Shown here: in pieces, positions 8,484 to 18,182 of the stretch
How the letters are laid out: each line of letters opens with the position of its first letter
Numbering within the stretch: position 1 is the first letter of the stretch
Origin: Arthrobacter crystallopoietes
Lineage (GTDB): Bacteria; Actinomycetota; Actinomycetes; Actinomycetales; Micrococcaceae
Length of the DNA: 64,000 nt
Assembly (NCBI RefSeq): GCF_017603825.1
Contig: NZ_CP072014.1
Span: forward strand, 3,968,001-4,032,000
Reading direction: 5' to 3'
The notes under the pieces: generated by a model
The model's input: the letters and a program-made list of their open reading frames with translations, nothing else
The model's database searches: none
What the model was told of the DNA's origin: nothing
Translations under genes and position numbers: made by a program

Positions 8484-8726
8484 GTGAGATCGGCTACGCC
8501 CTTGGACTTCCTGCGAGGAGCCGCGCCCGGAACCCGGGTAGTGGTACGCTACCGCATCGACGACGGCGTCACGGACGCGCTGGGCTACCTGGCCAGCGTC
8601 GGAACCGCCGAGTGCACGGTCCGCACCCGCCGCGGCGACGTGGTGGTCCCGCTGGACCGGGTCGAGGCCGCGAAGGAAGTGCCTCCTCCCCCGGCGCCGA
8701 GGGCACCCCGCGACCCGGCCCGGTAG
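8484..8726 (+). CDS. Small SH3-like protein resembling the N-terminal domain of Rv0428c-type acetyltransferases
   Basis: The 80-residue protein contains TRVVVRYRID, TDALGYLASVG, VRTRRGDVVVPLDRVEAAK and a proline-rich end (PPPPAPRAPR). From memory this pattern is the N-terminal barrel of actinobacterial GNAT proteins of the Rv0428c kind, but the acetyltransferase domain that normally follows is absent here. The next gene starts 73 bases later and is a regulator. It is therefore a stand-alone domain, either a natural short family member or the remnant of a fusion. The GTG start at 8484 is supported by the leaderless promoter spacing. Function is unknown. Confidence 0.6.
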   Translation: MRSATPLDFLRGAAPGTRVVVRYRIDDGVTDALGYLASVGTAECTVRTRRGDVVVPLDRVEAAKEVPPPPAPRAPRDPAR

Positions 8727-8786
8727 CTTTACGCACAGAGTCCGGACTTGTGATTGGGGATCGTCAATCATCTGCCCTGCCTCACG

Positions 8787-8792
8787 TATGCT
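8787..8792 (+). promoter_or_regulatory. -10 hexamer, leaderless promoter of the ArsR-type regulator
   Basis: TATGCT followed by six bases and the ATG at 8799. Confidence 0.45.
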
Positions 8793-8798
8793 GGAAAC

Positions 8799-9293
8799 AT
8801 GCCATCGGACCAGGATCTTCAAGCTACCGGACGCGCGCTCAGCTCCCCTGTCCGCCTCCGCATACTCCGTCTCTGCCTGCACCGCTCGCGGACCAATAAG
8901 GAGATTGCGGAACTGCTGGAGATGAATCCGGCCACCTCGCTGCACCACGTGCGGACCCTGCTCAACACCGGGTTCCTCGAAGCGGAAGAGCCGCGCAAGG
9001 GCAACCGCGGAGCCAAAGAAGTGCCGTATCGGGCCACCCGGATGTCCTGGGGCGCCAAAATGCCCGACGCCGCACCCGTGCTGGTCGAGACGTTCCTGCA
9101 AGAGATCGACGGGCTGGCCCCGGACGAGATCGAAACCACCCGGATGGGCATCAAGCTCAATGATGCCAACCGCAAGGAAATGATGGACAAGATCCGCGCC
9201 GTGCTGGAAGAGTATGCCCGCCGCCCGGCGGATGAGGACGGCACTGCGACGTCGATCTTCCTGGCCCACCACGTGGACCGTACGGCCAACTAG
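8799..9293 (+). CDS. ArsR-family winged-helix transcriptional regulator
   Basis: The 164-residue protein has an N-terminal winged helix-turn-helix (about residues 8-70): LSSPVRLRILRLCLHRSRTN, then EIAELLEMNPATSLHHVRTL, where the second part is the recognition helix. The pattern is that of the ArsR/HTH_20 group. The C-terminal half (about 75-164) is helical and charged and lacks the cysteine metal sites of true metal sensors, so it probably senses something else or only dimerises. The start at 8799 follows a TATGCT hexamer by six bases. It overlaps the next, convergent gene by four bases. The target genes are not evident from context. Confidence 0.8.
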   Translation: MPSDQDLQATGRALSSPVRLRILRLCLHRSRTNKEIAELLEMNPATSLHHVRTLLNTGFLEAEEPRKGNRGAKEVPYRATRMSWGAKMPDAAPVLVETFLQEIDGLAPDEIETTRMGIKLNDANRKEMMDKIRAVLEEYARRPADEDGTATSIFLAHHVDRTAN

Positions 9294-9781
9294 CGCCGCG
9301 GTTTGAACGCCCAGGCGGCGGCCATGATGGCCAGCACGACGGCGACCGCCAGCCCGATCATCCAGATCTTTCCGGCGAGTTCGATGCCCAGCTGCATCTC
9401 GGCCGTGGTCTCGGTAACGATGAGCGGGTCCCCGAAGACACTGGTGGCCATGATGCCCACCAGCAGGTAGGTCACCATGCCGGTCAGGCCGGTGGCGAGG
9501 ACATTATTCGCCCGCATGCCGACCCAGACCATCACCGCGAAAGCGAAAACCAGCGCCAGGACCGCTCCCCAGGGGTAAGCCTGGTCCCCCGCATAGGCAA
9601 TCCGGCCGTGGAGATTGGTGCCCAGCACGGCGGCGATAACGCCACCAACGACGGCGGTGCCCCACCCTGCGAACGGATGTTGCCGCCGTCGTACTCTGGT
9701 TCCCGGTTCCCGGGCATCCGGGGATTTAAACGCCGGAGGCAACCCACTTCCATAGTCCGTGGGTTGCCTCTGCTCAGTCAT
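9290..9781 (-). CDS. Conserved membrane protein, four predicted helices
   Basis: The 163-residue protein has a hydrophilic, proline-containing N terminus (about residues 1-37) and four hydrophobic stretches at about 40-56, 70-88, 95-114 and 137-158, ending in a basic FKPRR. I recognise no functional motif. Its promoter appears to overlap the end of typA: a TAAACT hexamer lies six bases before the ATG. It ends convergently with the regulator gene, overlapping by four bases. It could be co-expressed with typA, which ends nine bases upstream of its start. Confidence 0.7.
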   Translation of the reverse strand: MTEQRQPTDYGSGLPPAFKSPDAREPGTRVRRRQHPFAGWGTAVVGGVIAAVLGTNLHGRIAYAGDQAYPWGAVLALVFAFAVMVWVGMRANNVLATGLTGMVTYLLVGIMATSVFGDPLIVTETTAEMQLGIELAGKIWMIGLAVAVVLAIMAAAWAFKPRR

Positions 9782-9790
9782 AGGACCAGT

Positions 9791-11713
<1,923 letters not shown>

Positions 11714-11846
11714 GCGAGAAGGCTCAATTCAGGTGGAGAACTAAAGGGACGGCGCAATGCACAGCCGTGCGCCCTCAAAAGGGGGCATGTACATTCTAGC
11801 GGTACAGGCAAATCCTCACCTAATGCAGATTTTCCGGGCACGCCGA

Positions 11847-11877
11847 ACCGGGGCTGCGGACAACGCGCAGCCCCGGT
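11847..11877 (-). terminator. Terminator of the first peptide importer operon
   Basis: A perfect 12-base stem (accggggctgcg with cgcagccccggt, 7-base loop) lies 29 bases beyond the stop of the double ATPase gene. Confidence 0.75.
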
Positions 11878-11905
11878 CCGGCCATCCACTCAGGTGGGAT
11901 CCGGG

Positions 11906-13597
11906 TCAGACTACCTGGGGAGGCAGCTCCAGACTTGATCCCGGAATAGCCGCCAGCAATGCGCGGGTGTATTCCTGCTCAGGTTCGTCAAAAACCGCAT
12001 CCGTAGTGCCGGCTTCGACCACCCGGCCCTTCTCCATGACGCAAACATGATCCGCAATCTGCCGCACCACCGCGAGGTCATGGGTGATGAACAAATAGCT
12101 CAGCCCCAGTTCGTGCTGCAGATCGGCCAGCAGGTTCAGGATCTGGTCCTGCACCAGCACGTCCAGAGCCGATACCGCTTCGTCGCAGATCACCACTTCG
12201 GGGTCGAGAGCCAAAGCACGGGCAATGGCGATTCTTTGCCGCTGGCCGCCCGAGAGCTCGTTCGGGAACCGCCGCATGACTGAGGCGGGCAAGGCCACTT
12301 GGTCCAGCAGTTTGCGCACTTTGGCTTCGCGGCTCTTTTTGTCGCCGATGTTGTGGACGCGCAACGGCTCCTCGATGGTGCGGAAAATGTTGTACATCGG
12401 ATCCAGCGAGCCGTACGGGTCTTGGAAGATCGGCTGGACCCGCCGGCGGAAAGCCAGCAATTCCTTGCCCTTGAGCGAGCCCATATCGACGCCGTCGAAC
12501 CGGATCTTCCCGCTCGTCGGATCCTCGAGATTCAGCACCATCCTGGCGACGGTGGATTTGCCCGAGCCGGACTCCCCCACCACCGCCGTCGTGGTTCCGC
12601 GTTTGATCGCAAAGGACACGTCATCCACAGCTGTGAAGTCGGTGGACTTACCGAACCCTCCCCGTAACTTAAACACCTTGGTCAAGTTGCTGACCTCGAT
12701 AACGTTGTCGGCCGTTTCCGCGGCTGCCTCTGCCGGAGCGAGCAACTCCCCGGTCTCGATTCCGGCTGCCTTGGCCGATTGGATCCGGCGGGAAGCGAGC
12801 GAGGGCGCCGCCTCCACCAACCGCTTGGTGTACGGGTGGCGCGGGTTGGTCAGAATCTCTTGGGCGGGACCGGATTCCACTACGCGGCCCTTGTACATGA
12901 CCACCACTTTCCGCGCGCGTTCGGCGGCCAGTCCCAGGTCGTGGGTGATCAGCAGCACCGCCGTGCCCAGCTCCGCCGTCATGGTTTCCAGATGGTCCAG
13001 GATCTGCCGTTGCACGGTGACGTCCAAGGCCGACGTGGGCTCATCGGCGATCAGCAGCCGCGGACGGCAGGACAGTCCGATGGCGATCAGCGCGCGCTGA
13101 CGCATGCCGCCGGAGAACTCATGCGGGAATTGCCTGGCGCGCCGTTCGGCGTCCGGCAGCCCCGCCTCGGCCAGCACCTTGGCGACGTCGGAAGGCCCGG
13201 CCGGGAGACCGTTGACCTTCAGCGTCTCCCGTACTTGGAAACCGATCTTCCAGACCGGGTTCAGATTGGACATGGGATCCTGCGGGACCATGCCGATGGA
13301 ACTGCCCCGCAGTTCCACAATTCGCTTGCCGCTGGCCCCCGTCAGATCTTCGCCGGCGAAGGTAATCCGGCCGCCGCTGACCCTGCCGTTTCCCGGCAGC
13401 AGTCCGATGGCGGCCAGTGCCGTCGTGGACTTTCCCGATCCGGACTCCCCCACGATGGCCACCGTCTCGCCCGGCATGACTGTCAGATGGGCATCCTTGA
13501 CTGCCTGCACCTCGCCCGTGGACGTGGCGAAGCTGATGGCCAGGTCGCGGATCTCCAGCAGGGGTTCGTTGCTATTGGCTTCGTTGATTACTGTCAT
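11906..13597 (-). CDS. Fused double ATPase of peptide ABC importer 1 (DppD-DppF type)
   Basis: The 563-residue protein carries two complete ABC ATPase modules in one chain. Module 1 has Walker A GESGSGKS (residues 50-57), signature FSGGMRQR and Walker B LLIADEP. Module 2 starts near residue 297 and has Walker A GESGSGKS (341-348), signature LSGGQRQR and VVICDEA. Each module ends with the oligopeptide-type HPYT or EQEYT region. It powers di/oligopeptide uptake with the two permeases upstream. The start at 13597 overlaps the permease stop by four bases (ATGA), so translation is coupled. The operon order is binding protein, permease, permease, ATPase. Confidence 0.9.
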   Translation of the reverse strand: MTVINEANSNEPLLEIRDLAISFATSTGEVQAVKDAHLTVMPGETVAIVGESGSGKSTTALAAIGLLPGNGRVSGGRITFAGEDLTGASGKRIVELRGSSIGMVPQDPMSNLNPVWKIGFQVRETLKVNGLPAGPSDVAKVLAEAGLPDAERRARQFPHEFSGGMRQRALIAIGLSCRPRLLIADEPTSALDVTVQRQILDHLETMTAELGTAVLLITHDLGLAAERARKVVVMYKGRVVESGPAQEILTNPRHPYTKRLVEAAPSLASRRIQSAKAAGIETGELLAPAEAAAETADNVIEVSNLTKVFKLRGGFGKSTDFTAVDDVSFAIKRGTTTAVVGESGSGKSTVARMVLNLEDPTSGKIRFDGVDMGSLKGKELLAFRRRVQPIFQDPYGSLDPMYNIFRTIEEPLRVHNIGDKKSREAKVRKLLDQVALPASVMRRFPNELSGGQRQRIAIARALALDPEVVICDEAVSALDVLVQDQILNLLADLQHELGLSYLFITHDLAVVRQIADHVCVMEKGRVVEAGTTDAVFDEPEQEYTRALLAAIPGSSLELPPQVV

Positions 13598-14550
13598 CGT
13601 TTTCTGGCCTTCGGGTCCAGGGCATCCCGCAGCGCGTCCCCAAGCATGATGAAGCTCAGGACGGTCACGGAGAGTGCGGCAGCGGGCCACAGCAGGGTGG
13701 AGGGATTCGAGCGAAGGGAAACCTGCGCCGAGGAGATGTCGTTGCCCCAGCTCATCACGTCCGGCGGCAGTCCGATACCGAGGAAGGACAGCGTTGCCTC
13801 GGCGACGATGAAGATGCCGAGGTTAACGGTGGCCACAACGATGACCGGCGCCAGCGAGTTCGGAATGACATGGCGCACCAGCGCGGCGGGCCGGGAGACG
13901 CCCAACGATCTGGCCGCGGTCACGAAGTCTGCGTTCCGCACGGAAAGGACCGCGCCACGGGTGATCCGGGCAATCTGTGGCCATCCGAAAACCGTCAACG
14001 TGATCACCACTGTCCAGACGTTTCGGTTTTCCCGGAAGAACGGCAACTGCATAATGATGATGGCGCCAAGAATCAGCGGCAGGGCAAAGAATACGTCGCC
14101 CAGACGCGCGATCACGGAGTCGAGCCAGCCGCCATAGAAGCCTGCGATGGCGCCTAGGGTTCCACCGATAATTAGTGCCCCCAGGGTGGCGAAGATGCCC
14201 ACGGTGAGGGACGCCTGCGTACCGTAGACAATCCGGGAAAAGACGTCACAGCCCTGGAGCGTGAAGCCCAGCGGGTGTCCGGGTGCCGGGTCGCCGTCGG
14301 AATTCGCCAGCAGGCAGTTCTGGTTGGGCGGCGTCTGGGTGAAGACGCCGGGGAACACCGCCACGAAGACAATCAGGACAATCAACAGGGTGGAAATGAT
14401 GAACAGTGGTTGCTTGCGCAGATTACGCCAGGCCTCGGCCCAGAGGCTCAGCGGCTGTACGTCCTCGGCCACATTGTCCGTGGCCTGGAGCGGGGTCTCA
14501 TCCAGCGGAGCGACGTAGTGTTCGATCTTTTCAGTGGGTTTCTCAGGCAT
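13594..14550 (-). CDS. Peptide ABC importer 1, DppC/OppC-type permease
   Basis: The 318-residue inner-membrane permease has the OppC N-terminal domain (SLWAEAWRNLRKQPLFIIST) and a first helix ending before FPGVFTQTPPN. A periplasmic segment follows, with the HPLGFTLQGCDVFSRIVYG sequence that matches the family's HPLGTDxxGRDxxSR pattern. Five more helices and the EAA loop AARSLGVSRPAALVRHVIPN come next. The usual D-x-x-G-R-D is altered to LQGCDVFSR. The start MPEKPTEK at 14550 overlaps the upstream permease stop by eight bases. It ends in the usual LGDALRDALDPKARKR. Confidence 0.9.
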   Translation of the reverse strand: MPEKPTEKIEHYVAPLDETPLQATDNVAEDVQPLSLWAEAWRNLRKQPLFIISTLLIVLIVFVAVFPGVFTQTPPNQNCLLANSDGDPAPGHPLGFTLQGCDVFSRIVYGTQASLTVGIFATLGALIIGGTLGAIAGFYGGWLDSVIARLGDVFFALPLILGAIIIMQLPFFRENRNVWTVVITLTVFGWPQIARITRGAVLSVRNADFVTAARSLGVSRPAALVRHVIPNSLAPVIVVATVNLGIFIVAEATLSFLGIGLPPDVMSWGNDISSAQVSLRSNPSTLLWPAAALSVTVLSFIMLGDALRDALDPKARKR

Positions 14551-15469
14551 AACGAATCCTCGGATCAAGCCAGGCGTACAGAACATCGACCAGCAGGTTG
14601 GCCAGGATGTAGACCATCACCAGCACGCTGACAATGGACACAATGGTCGGCCCTTCGCCGCGGAGCACGGACTGATAGAGCCGCTGGCCGACACCGGGCA
14701 CATTGAAGATTCCTTCCGTGACAATCGCGCCGCCCATGAGGGCACCGAGATCCGCTCCAAGGAAGGTGACCACAGGAATCATCGAGTTCCGCAGGATATG
14801 AACGACGACGACGCGTTGCCGGCTCAAGCCCTTGGCCGTCGCGGTGCGCACGTAGTCCGCGTGCATGTTTTCGATAATCGACGTTCGGGTTAGGCGCAGC
14901 ACATAGGCAAAGGACACCAGCCCCAGCACGATCGCCGGCAGGATCAGGTCAAGCCAGCCCGCATCGCCGCCGACCGTGGGTTTGGCCCAGCCAAGTTTCA
15001 CTCCGACCACAAACTGCATCACGAAACCCAGCACGAAGATGGGGATGGCGATGACGACCAGCGAGGCCACCAGGACGGTGCCGTCGAACAACTTGCCCTT
15101 CCGCAGGCCGGCGATGACGCCGAAAATGATGCCGAATACGGCCTCGAAGATCAGTGCCAGGATCGCCAGCCTGATCGTCACGGGGAAGATCTGGACCAGC
15201 ACTTCGGCGACCGGCCTGCCCGAGAAATCATTGCCTAGGTTAAAGGTGACCAGATTCTTCAGGTACAGGAAATACTGCACCAGGAAGGGCTCGTCGAGGT
15301 TGTACTGCTCTCTGAGCTGGGCGGCAACTGCTTCATTGACCGGACGGTCGCCGAACAGCGCCTGGATGGGGTCGCCCGGCAGCGAAAATACCAGGAAATA
15401 TACGAGAAAGGTTGCCCCGAAGAAGACGGGGATCATTTGGAGGAACCGCCGGATGATGTACCACGTCAT
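14543..15469 (-). CDS. Peptide ABC importer 1, DppB/OppB-type permease
   Basis: The 308-residue permease begins with the standard MTWYIIRRFLQMIPVFFG helix and continues with FLVFSLPGDPIQALFG. It has six helices and the EAA loop TATAKGLSRQRVVVVHILRN, ending in DVLYAWLDPRIRYA. Length is typical, in contrast to the 513-residue counterpart in importer 2. It overlaps the following permease gene by eight bases. A hairpin separates it from the binding-protein gene upstream, so it is probably read at a lower level than that gene. Confidence 0.9.
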   Translation of the reverse strand: MTWYIIRRFLQMIPVFFGATFLVYFLVFSLPGDPIQALFGDRPVNEAVAAQLREQYNLDEPFLVQYFLYLKNLVTFNLGNDFSGRPVAEVLVQIFPVTIRLAILALIFEAVFGIIFGVIAGLRKGKLFDGTVLVASLVVIAIPIFVLGFVMQFVVGVKLGWAKPTVGGDAGWLDLILPAIVLGLVSFAYVLRLTRTSIIENMHADYVRTATAKGLSRQRVVVVHILRNSMIPVVTFLGADLGALMGGAIVTEGIFNVPGVGQRLYQSVLRGEGPTIVSIVSVLVMVYILANLLVDVLYAWLDPRIRYA

Positions 15470-15545
15470 TGCATAGCTTCTTCCGACGGAACCAGCAGGA
15501 GACTAGTCATTCACATGCCTGTTCTTTGCGAGTCCGGCACAGCAC

Positions 15546-15574
15546 GGGGGCCGGCCAAAGGATGGCCGGCCCCC
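15546..15574 (-). terminator. Hairpin between binding-protein gene and permeases, importer 1
   Basis: A perfect 11-base GC-rich stem (gggggccggcc with ggccggccccc, 7-base loop) lies just after the binding-protein stop. There is no strong U-tract. It probably acts as a partial terminator or 3'-end stabiliser that keeps the binding protein in excess over the permeases. Confidence 0.65.
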
Positions 15575-15594
15575 GAACAGCCGATAGTTGGTTC

Positions 15595-17226
15595 TTACTT
15601 CCCGGTGATGTTGTGGTAGATGGGAACACCGTTCCAGGCGGTATCAACGTTCTCAACGTTCTCGCTCCAACCCACCTGCCGAACCTGGTACCACAGCGGG
15701 ATCGCGGGCAGATCCTGAAGCAGGATCTCCTGCGCCTCGTTGAAGATAGCGTTGCCCTCTTCCGGAGTTTCGGCATTCAGACCCTCGTTGAGCTTCTTAT
15801 CGAACTCTTCGCTGGAATAGTCGCCGTCGTTGGAACCGGCACCTGTACCGAACAGCGGGCCGAGGAAGTTGTACAGTGACGGATAGTCTGCCTGCCAGCC
15901 AGTGCGGAATGCTCCGGTCATGTTCTTCGCCGTGATCTTGGTGCGGGCTTCGGCGAAGGTTGCGTACGGTTCGAACTGCGCGTCGATGCCCAGGTCGTTC
16001 TTCAGGCCGTTGACCACGGCTTCGATCCATTCCTTGTGTCCGCCGTCGGCATTCGATGCGATGGTGAACGTCTTGTCGCCCCAGGGATCGATTTCATCGG
16101 CCTGCGCCCAAAGCTTCTTGGCTTCTTCGGGGTTGTATTCGAGCACTTCGCTGCCCGGAATGCTCTCGTCGTATCCGTCGAGCACGGGCGCAGTAAATTC
16201 TGTTGCCGGCTGGCGTCCGCCGGAGAAAATGACCTCGGTAATTTCGTCCCGGTTGATGGCCATCGAAATGGCCTTGCGGCGCAGTTCGCCGGCCTCGCCG
16301 GTCCACTCATCGAGGTACTGCGGAATGGTGATGGTCTGGTTGCCCGCGTAGGCCTTTTCCAGCCAGCGGCCCTCTCCGAGGTCCGTCTTGAAGTTCGCCA
16401 GCGAGCTCGGCGGGATCGTATCGAGCAGATCGAGGTTGTTCGCTAGCAGGTCCTGGTACGCCGCTTCGAAGCCGGAGTAGAACTTAAAGGTGATGCCACC
16501 GTTCTTCGGCGTCCGGGATCCTTGGTAATCAGGGTTGGGCGTCAACGCGATCTCGACATCGTGCTGCCAGGCGCCCTCGTCTGCCAGCATGTACGGGCCG
16601 TTGCCCACCGGGTTGTTGCCAAAGGCTTTCATGTCTTCGAAGGCGACCTCCGGAAGCGGCGAGAAGGCCGTGTAGCCAAGCCGCAGCGGCCAGTCGGATT
16701 CCGGCTGGGCCAGTTCGGCGGTGAACGTCAGGTCATCGACGACCTTCAAACCGGACATCTCAGTCTGGGTACTGCCTTCGGCGCTGACTTCGTCATACCC
16801 GGCGATGCTCTCGAAAAAGTACTGGCCCAGCTGCGCGTTCTCGGCTGCGGCGCCATAGTTCCAGGCATTCACGAAGGAGTTGGCAGTAACGGGCTCGCCG
16901 TTGGTAAACGTCTGGTCGGCCTTGAGCTTGATTGTGTAGGTCTGCGAATCCTCGGTCTCGATCGACTCCGCCATCTCGTTGACCGGTTTGCCCTCGGCGT
17001 CGTAACTGATCAGCCCTTCGAAGAGGAGGTCCACCACGCGGCCGCCGCCGACCTCGTTCGTGTTGGTTGGGATCAACGGATTCTGCGGCTCCGTACTGTT
17101 GGCGGTAATAACTGCAGCAGCGTTGCCCTCTCCGCCTTCGGTGCCACCTCCCCCGCCGCATGCACTCAGGGCCAAGGCAGCAGCTGCGGCCAGACCGATC
17201 AGTTTCGATGTTCGCGCGAAACGCAT
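15595..17226 (-). CDS. Peptide ABC importer 1, substrate-binding lipoprotein
   Basis: The 543-residue protein is a family 5 extracellular solute-binding protein (DppA/OppA type). The signal peptide MRFARTSKLIGLAAAAALAL ends in the lipobox LSAC, so the mature protein would be lipid-anchored at the cysteine. Family features include the GGRVVDLLFEGLISYD start of the mature domain and the FTNGEPVTANSFVNAWNYGA segment. The start at 17226 has a good ribosome-binding site (AAAGAGGAAT), and a TTGCAA-N17-TACTGT promoter lies about 130 bases upstream. Its signal peptide is nearly the same as that of the importer 2 binding protein. Confidence 0.9.
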   Translation of the reverse strand: MRFARTSKLIGLAAAAALALSACGGGGGTEGGEGNAAAVITANSTEPQNPLIPTNTNEVGGGRVVDLLFEGLISYDAEGKPVNEMAESIETEDSQTYTIKLKADQTFTNGEPVTANSFVNAWNYGAAAENAQLGQYFFESIAGYDEVSAEGSTQTEMSGLKVVDDLTFTAELAQPESDWPLRLGYTAFSPLPEVAFEDMKAFGNNPVGNGPYMLADEGAWQHDVEIALTPNPDYQGSRTPKNGGITFKFYSGFEAAYQDLLANNLDLLDTIPPSSLANFKTDLGEGRWLEKAYAGNQTITIPQYLDEWTGEAGELRRKAISMAINRDEITEVIFSGGRQPATEFTAPVLDGYDESIPGSEVLEYNPEEAKKLWAQADEIDPWGDKTFTIASNADGGHKEWIEAVVNGLKNDLGIDAQFEPYATFAEARTKITAKNMTGAFRTGWQADYPSLYNFLGPLFGTGAGSNDGDYSSEEFDKKLNEGLNAETPEEGNAIFNEAQEILLQDLPAIPLWYQVRQVGWSENVENVDTAWNGVPIYHNITGK

Positions 17227-17534
17227 GTCGATTCCTCTTTGCAGTCGGAACGCCCGGCATCGGATTGCGCCGGACCAGCCAGTGCGGACTTGAATCTGAG
17301 TCCGCCCCAGCTCTTGGTCGTGATCAGGATATTCCCGACTTGTGACCTCGGTAACAGTATTGGCTTTTCGATTGGGTTGCAATTTGCCCCGAAGAGGCGG
17401 CAGCAAGCCCTTTCAGCGCCATTCTCCCGCGCCAGTACGGGAAAGTGGCGGCATTAGCCAAAATCGAGATGTAACGTTATTGCATCGGCTAAGTGAGAGG
17501 GCACCCGGGCGTGTCAAAACCCTTGGTAAGGCGG
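17227..17534. other. 308-base intergenic region upstream of importer 1
   Basis: No gene is visible. It holds the promoter described at 17354-17382 and a 5' leader of about 120 bases for the importer 1 binding-protein gene. I see no clear riboswitch or attenuator in the leader. Confidence 0.5.
17354..17382 (-). promoter_or_regulatory. Sigma-A-type promoter of peptide importer 1
   Basis: On the minus strand TTGCAA (17377-17382), a 17-base spacer, and TACTGT (17354-17359). Hexamers and spacing fit a housekeeping promoter. Transcription would start about 120 bases before the binding-protein ATG. Confidence 0.6.
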
Positions 17535-18071
17535 CTATGAGAGTCCGCTTAGCGTCGCCTTCCAGAAGGACTTCCAATGATCCAGCTGCTCCGGCGTCTC
17601 CAGCTTCTCGTGCTGCAGGGACAGCGCCGACTTACCCGGGGCCTTTTCATAGATGTTGACGTTCACGCGTGAGCCGTCGGCCAGTCCGCAGCGCCAGTAC
17701 CGCCACTTGACGGTTTCGCTCAGTTCCGGGCCTCTGCTTATGCCGACTCCGGAGAAATCCTCAGCGGCACCGATCAGGGCCAGCCACTTATCCCTCGCCT
17801 CGTCCATGGTGCCGGCCACTGTCTTGCTCGCAGAAGTCTGGAACCTGCCATCGCAGTCCTGCCCCGGCACACGCCGCCCAATCAACTGCTCAAAAGCGAC
17901 TGTGGCAGATTGCGCCCACCAATCCTTGGCCAGACCGGCATCCTGCAGGGCTTGGGCTATCTCCTTATGGCTCTTGTCTTTGGCATCGATGGAGGCCAGG
18001 AACTCTTCAACCTCGGTCCATGACCGTCCGATGCCGCGTTCGATCGCCTCAATGTTCATGGTGCGGATCAT
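17535..18071 (-). CDS. Conserved hypothetical protein (178 aa), DUF4287-like N terminus
   Basis: The N-terminal 80 residues (IGRSWTEVEEFLASIDAKD, SHKEIAQALQDAGL, WWAQSATVAFEQLIGRR) match, from memory, a small actinobacterial family with a DUF4287-like helical domain. The C-terminal half (EARDKWLALIG through KWRYWRCGLADGSRVNV) looks like a compact beta domain that other members also carry. No catalytic motif is evident. The start at 18071 has an excellent GAAGGAG site six bases upstream. It lies between the two peptide importers but is separated from each by a hairpin or long leader, so no functional link is implied. Confidence 0.7.
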   Translation of the reverse strand: MIRTMNIEAIERGIGRSWTEVEEFLASIDAKDKSHKEIAQALQDAGLAKDWWAQSATVAFEQLIGRRVPGQDCDGRFQTSASKTVAGTMDEARDKWLALIGAAEDFSGVGISRGPELSETVKWRYWRCGLADGSRVNVNIYEKAPGKSALSLQHEKLETPEQLDHWKSFWKATLSGLS

Positions 18072-18107
18072 CGGTCACTCCTTCGTTTCGACCATTCAGC
18101 GGGGGAC

Positions 18108-18151
18108 CACAGGGGTCCGGACAGCATCCTTTCACGGTCCGGACCCCTGTG
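18108..18151 (-). terminator. Terminator of the second peptide importer operon
   Basis: A perfect 15-base stem (cacaggggtccggac with its complement, 14-base loop) lies 32 bases after the stop of the importer 2 ATPase gene. Confidence 0.75.
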
Positions 18152-18182
18152 CTATGGATGGTGGAGATCGTAGGATGGCCGC

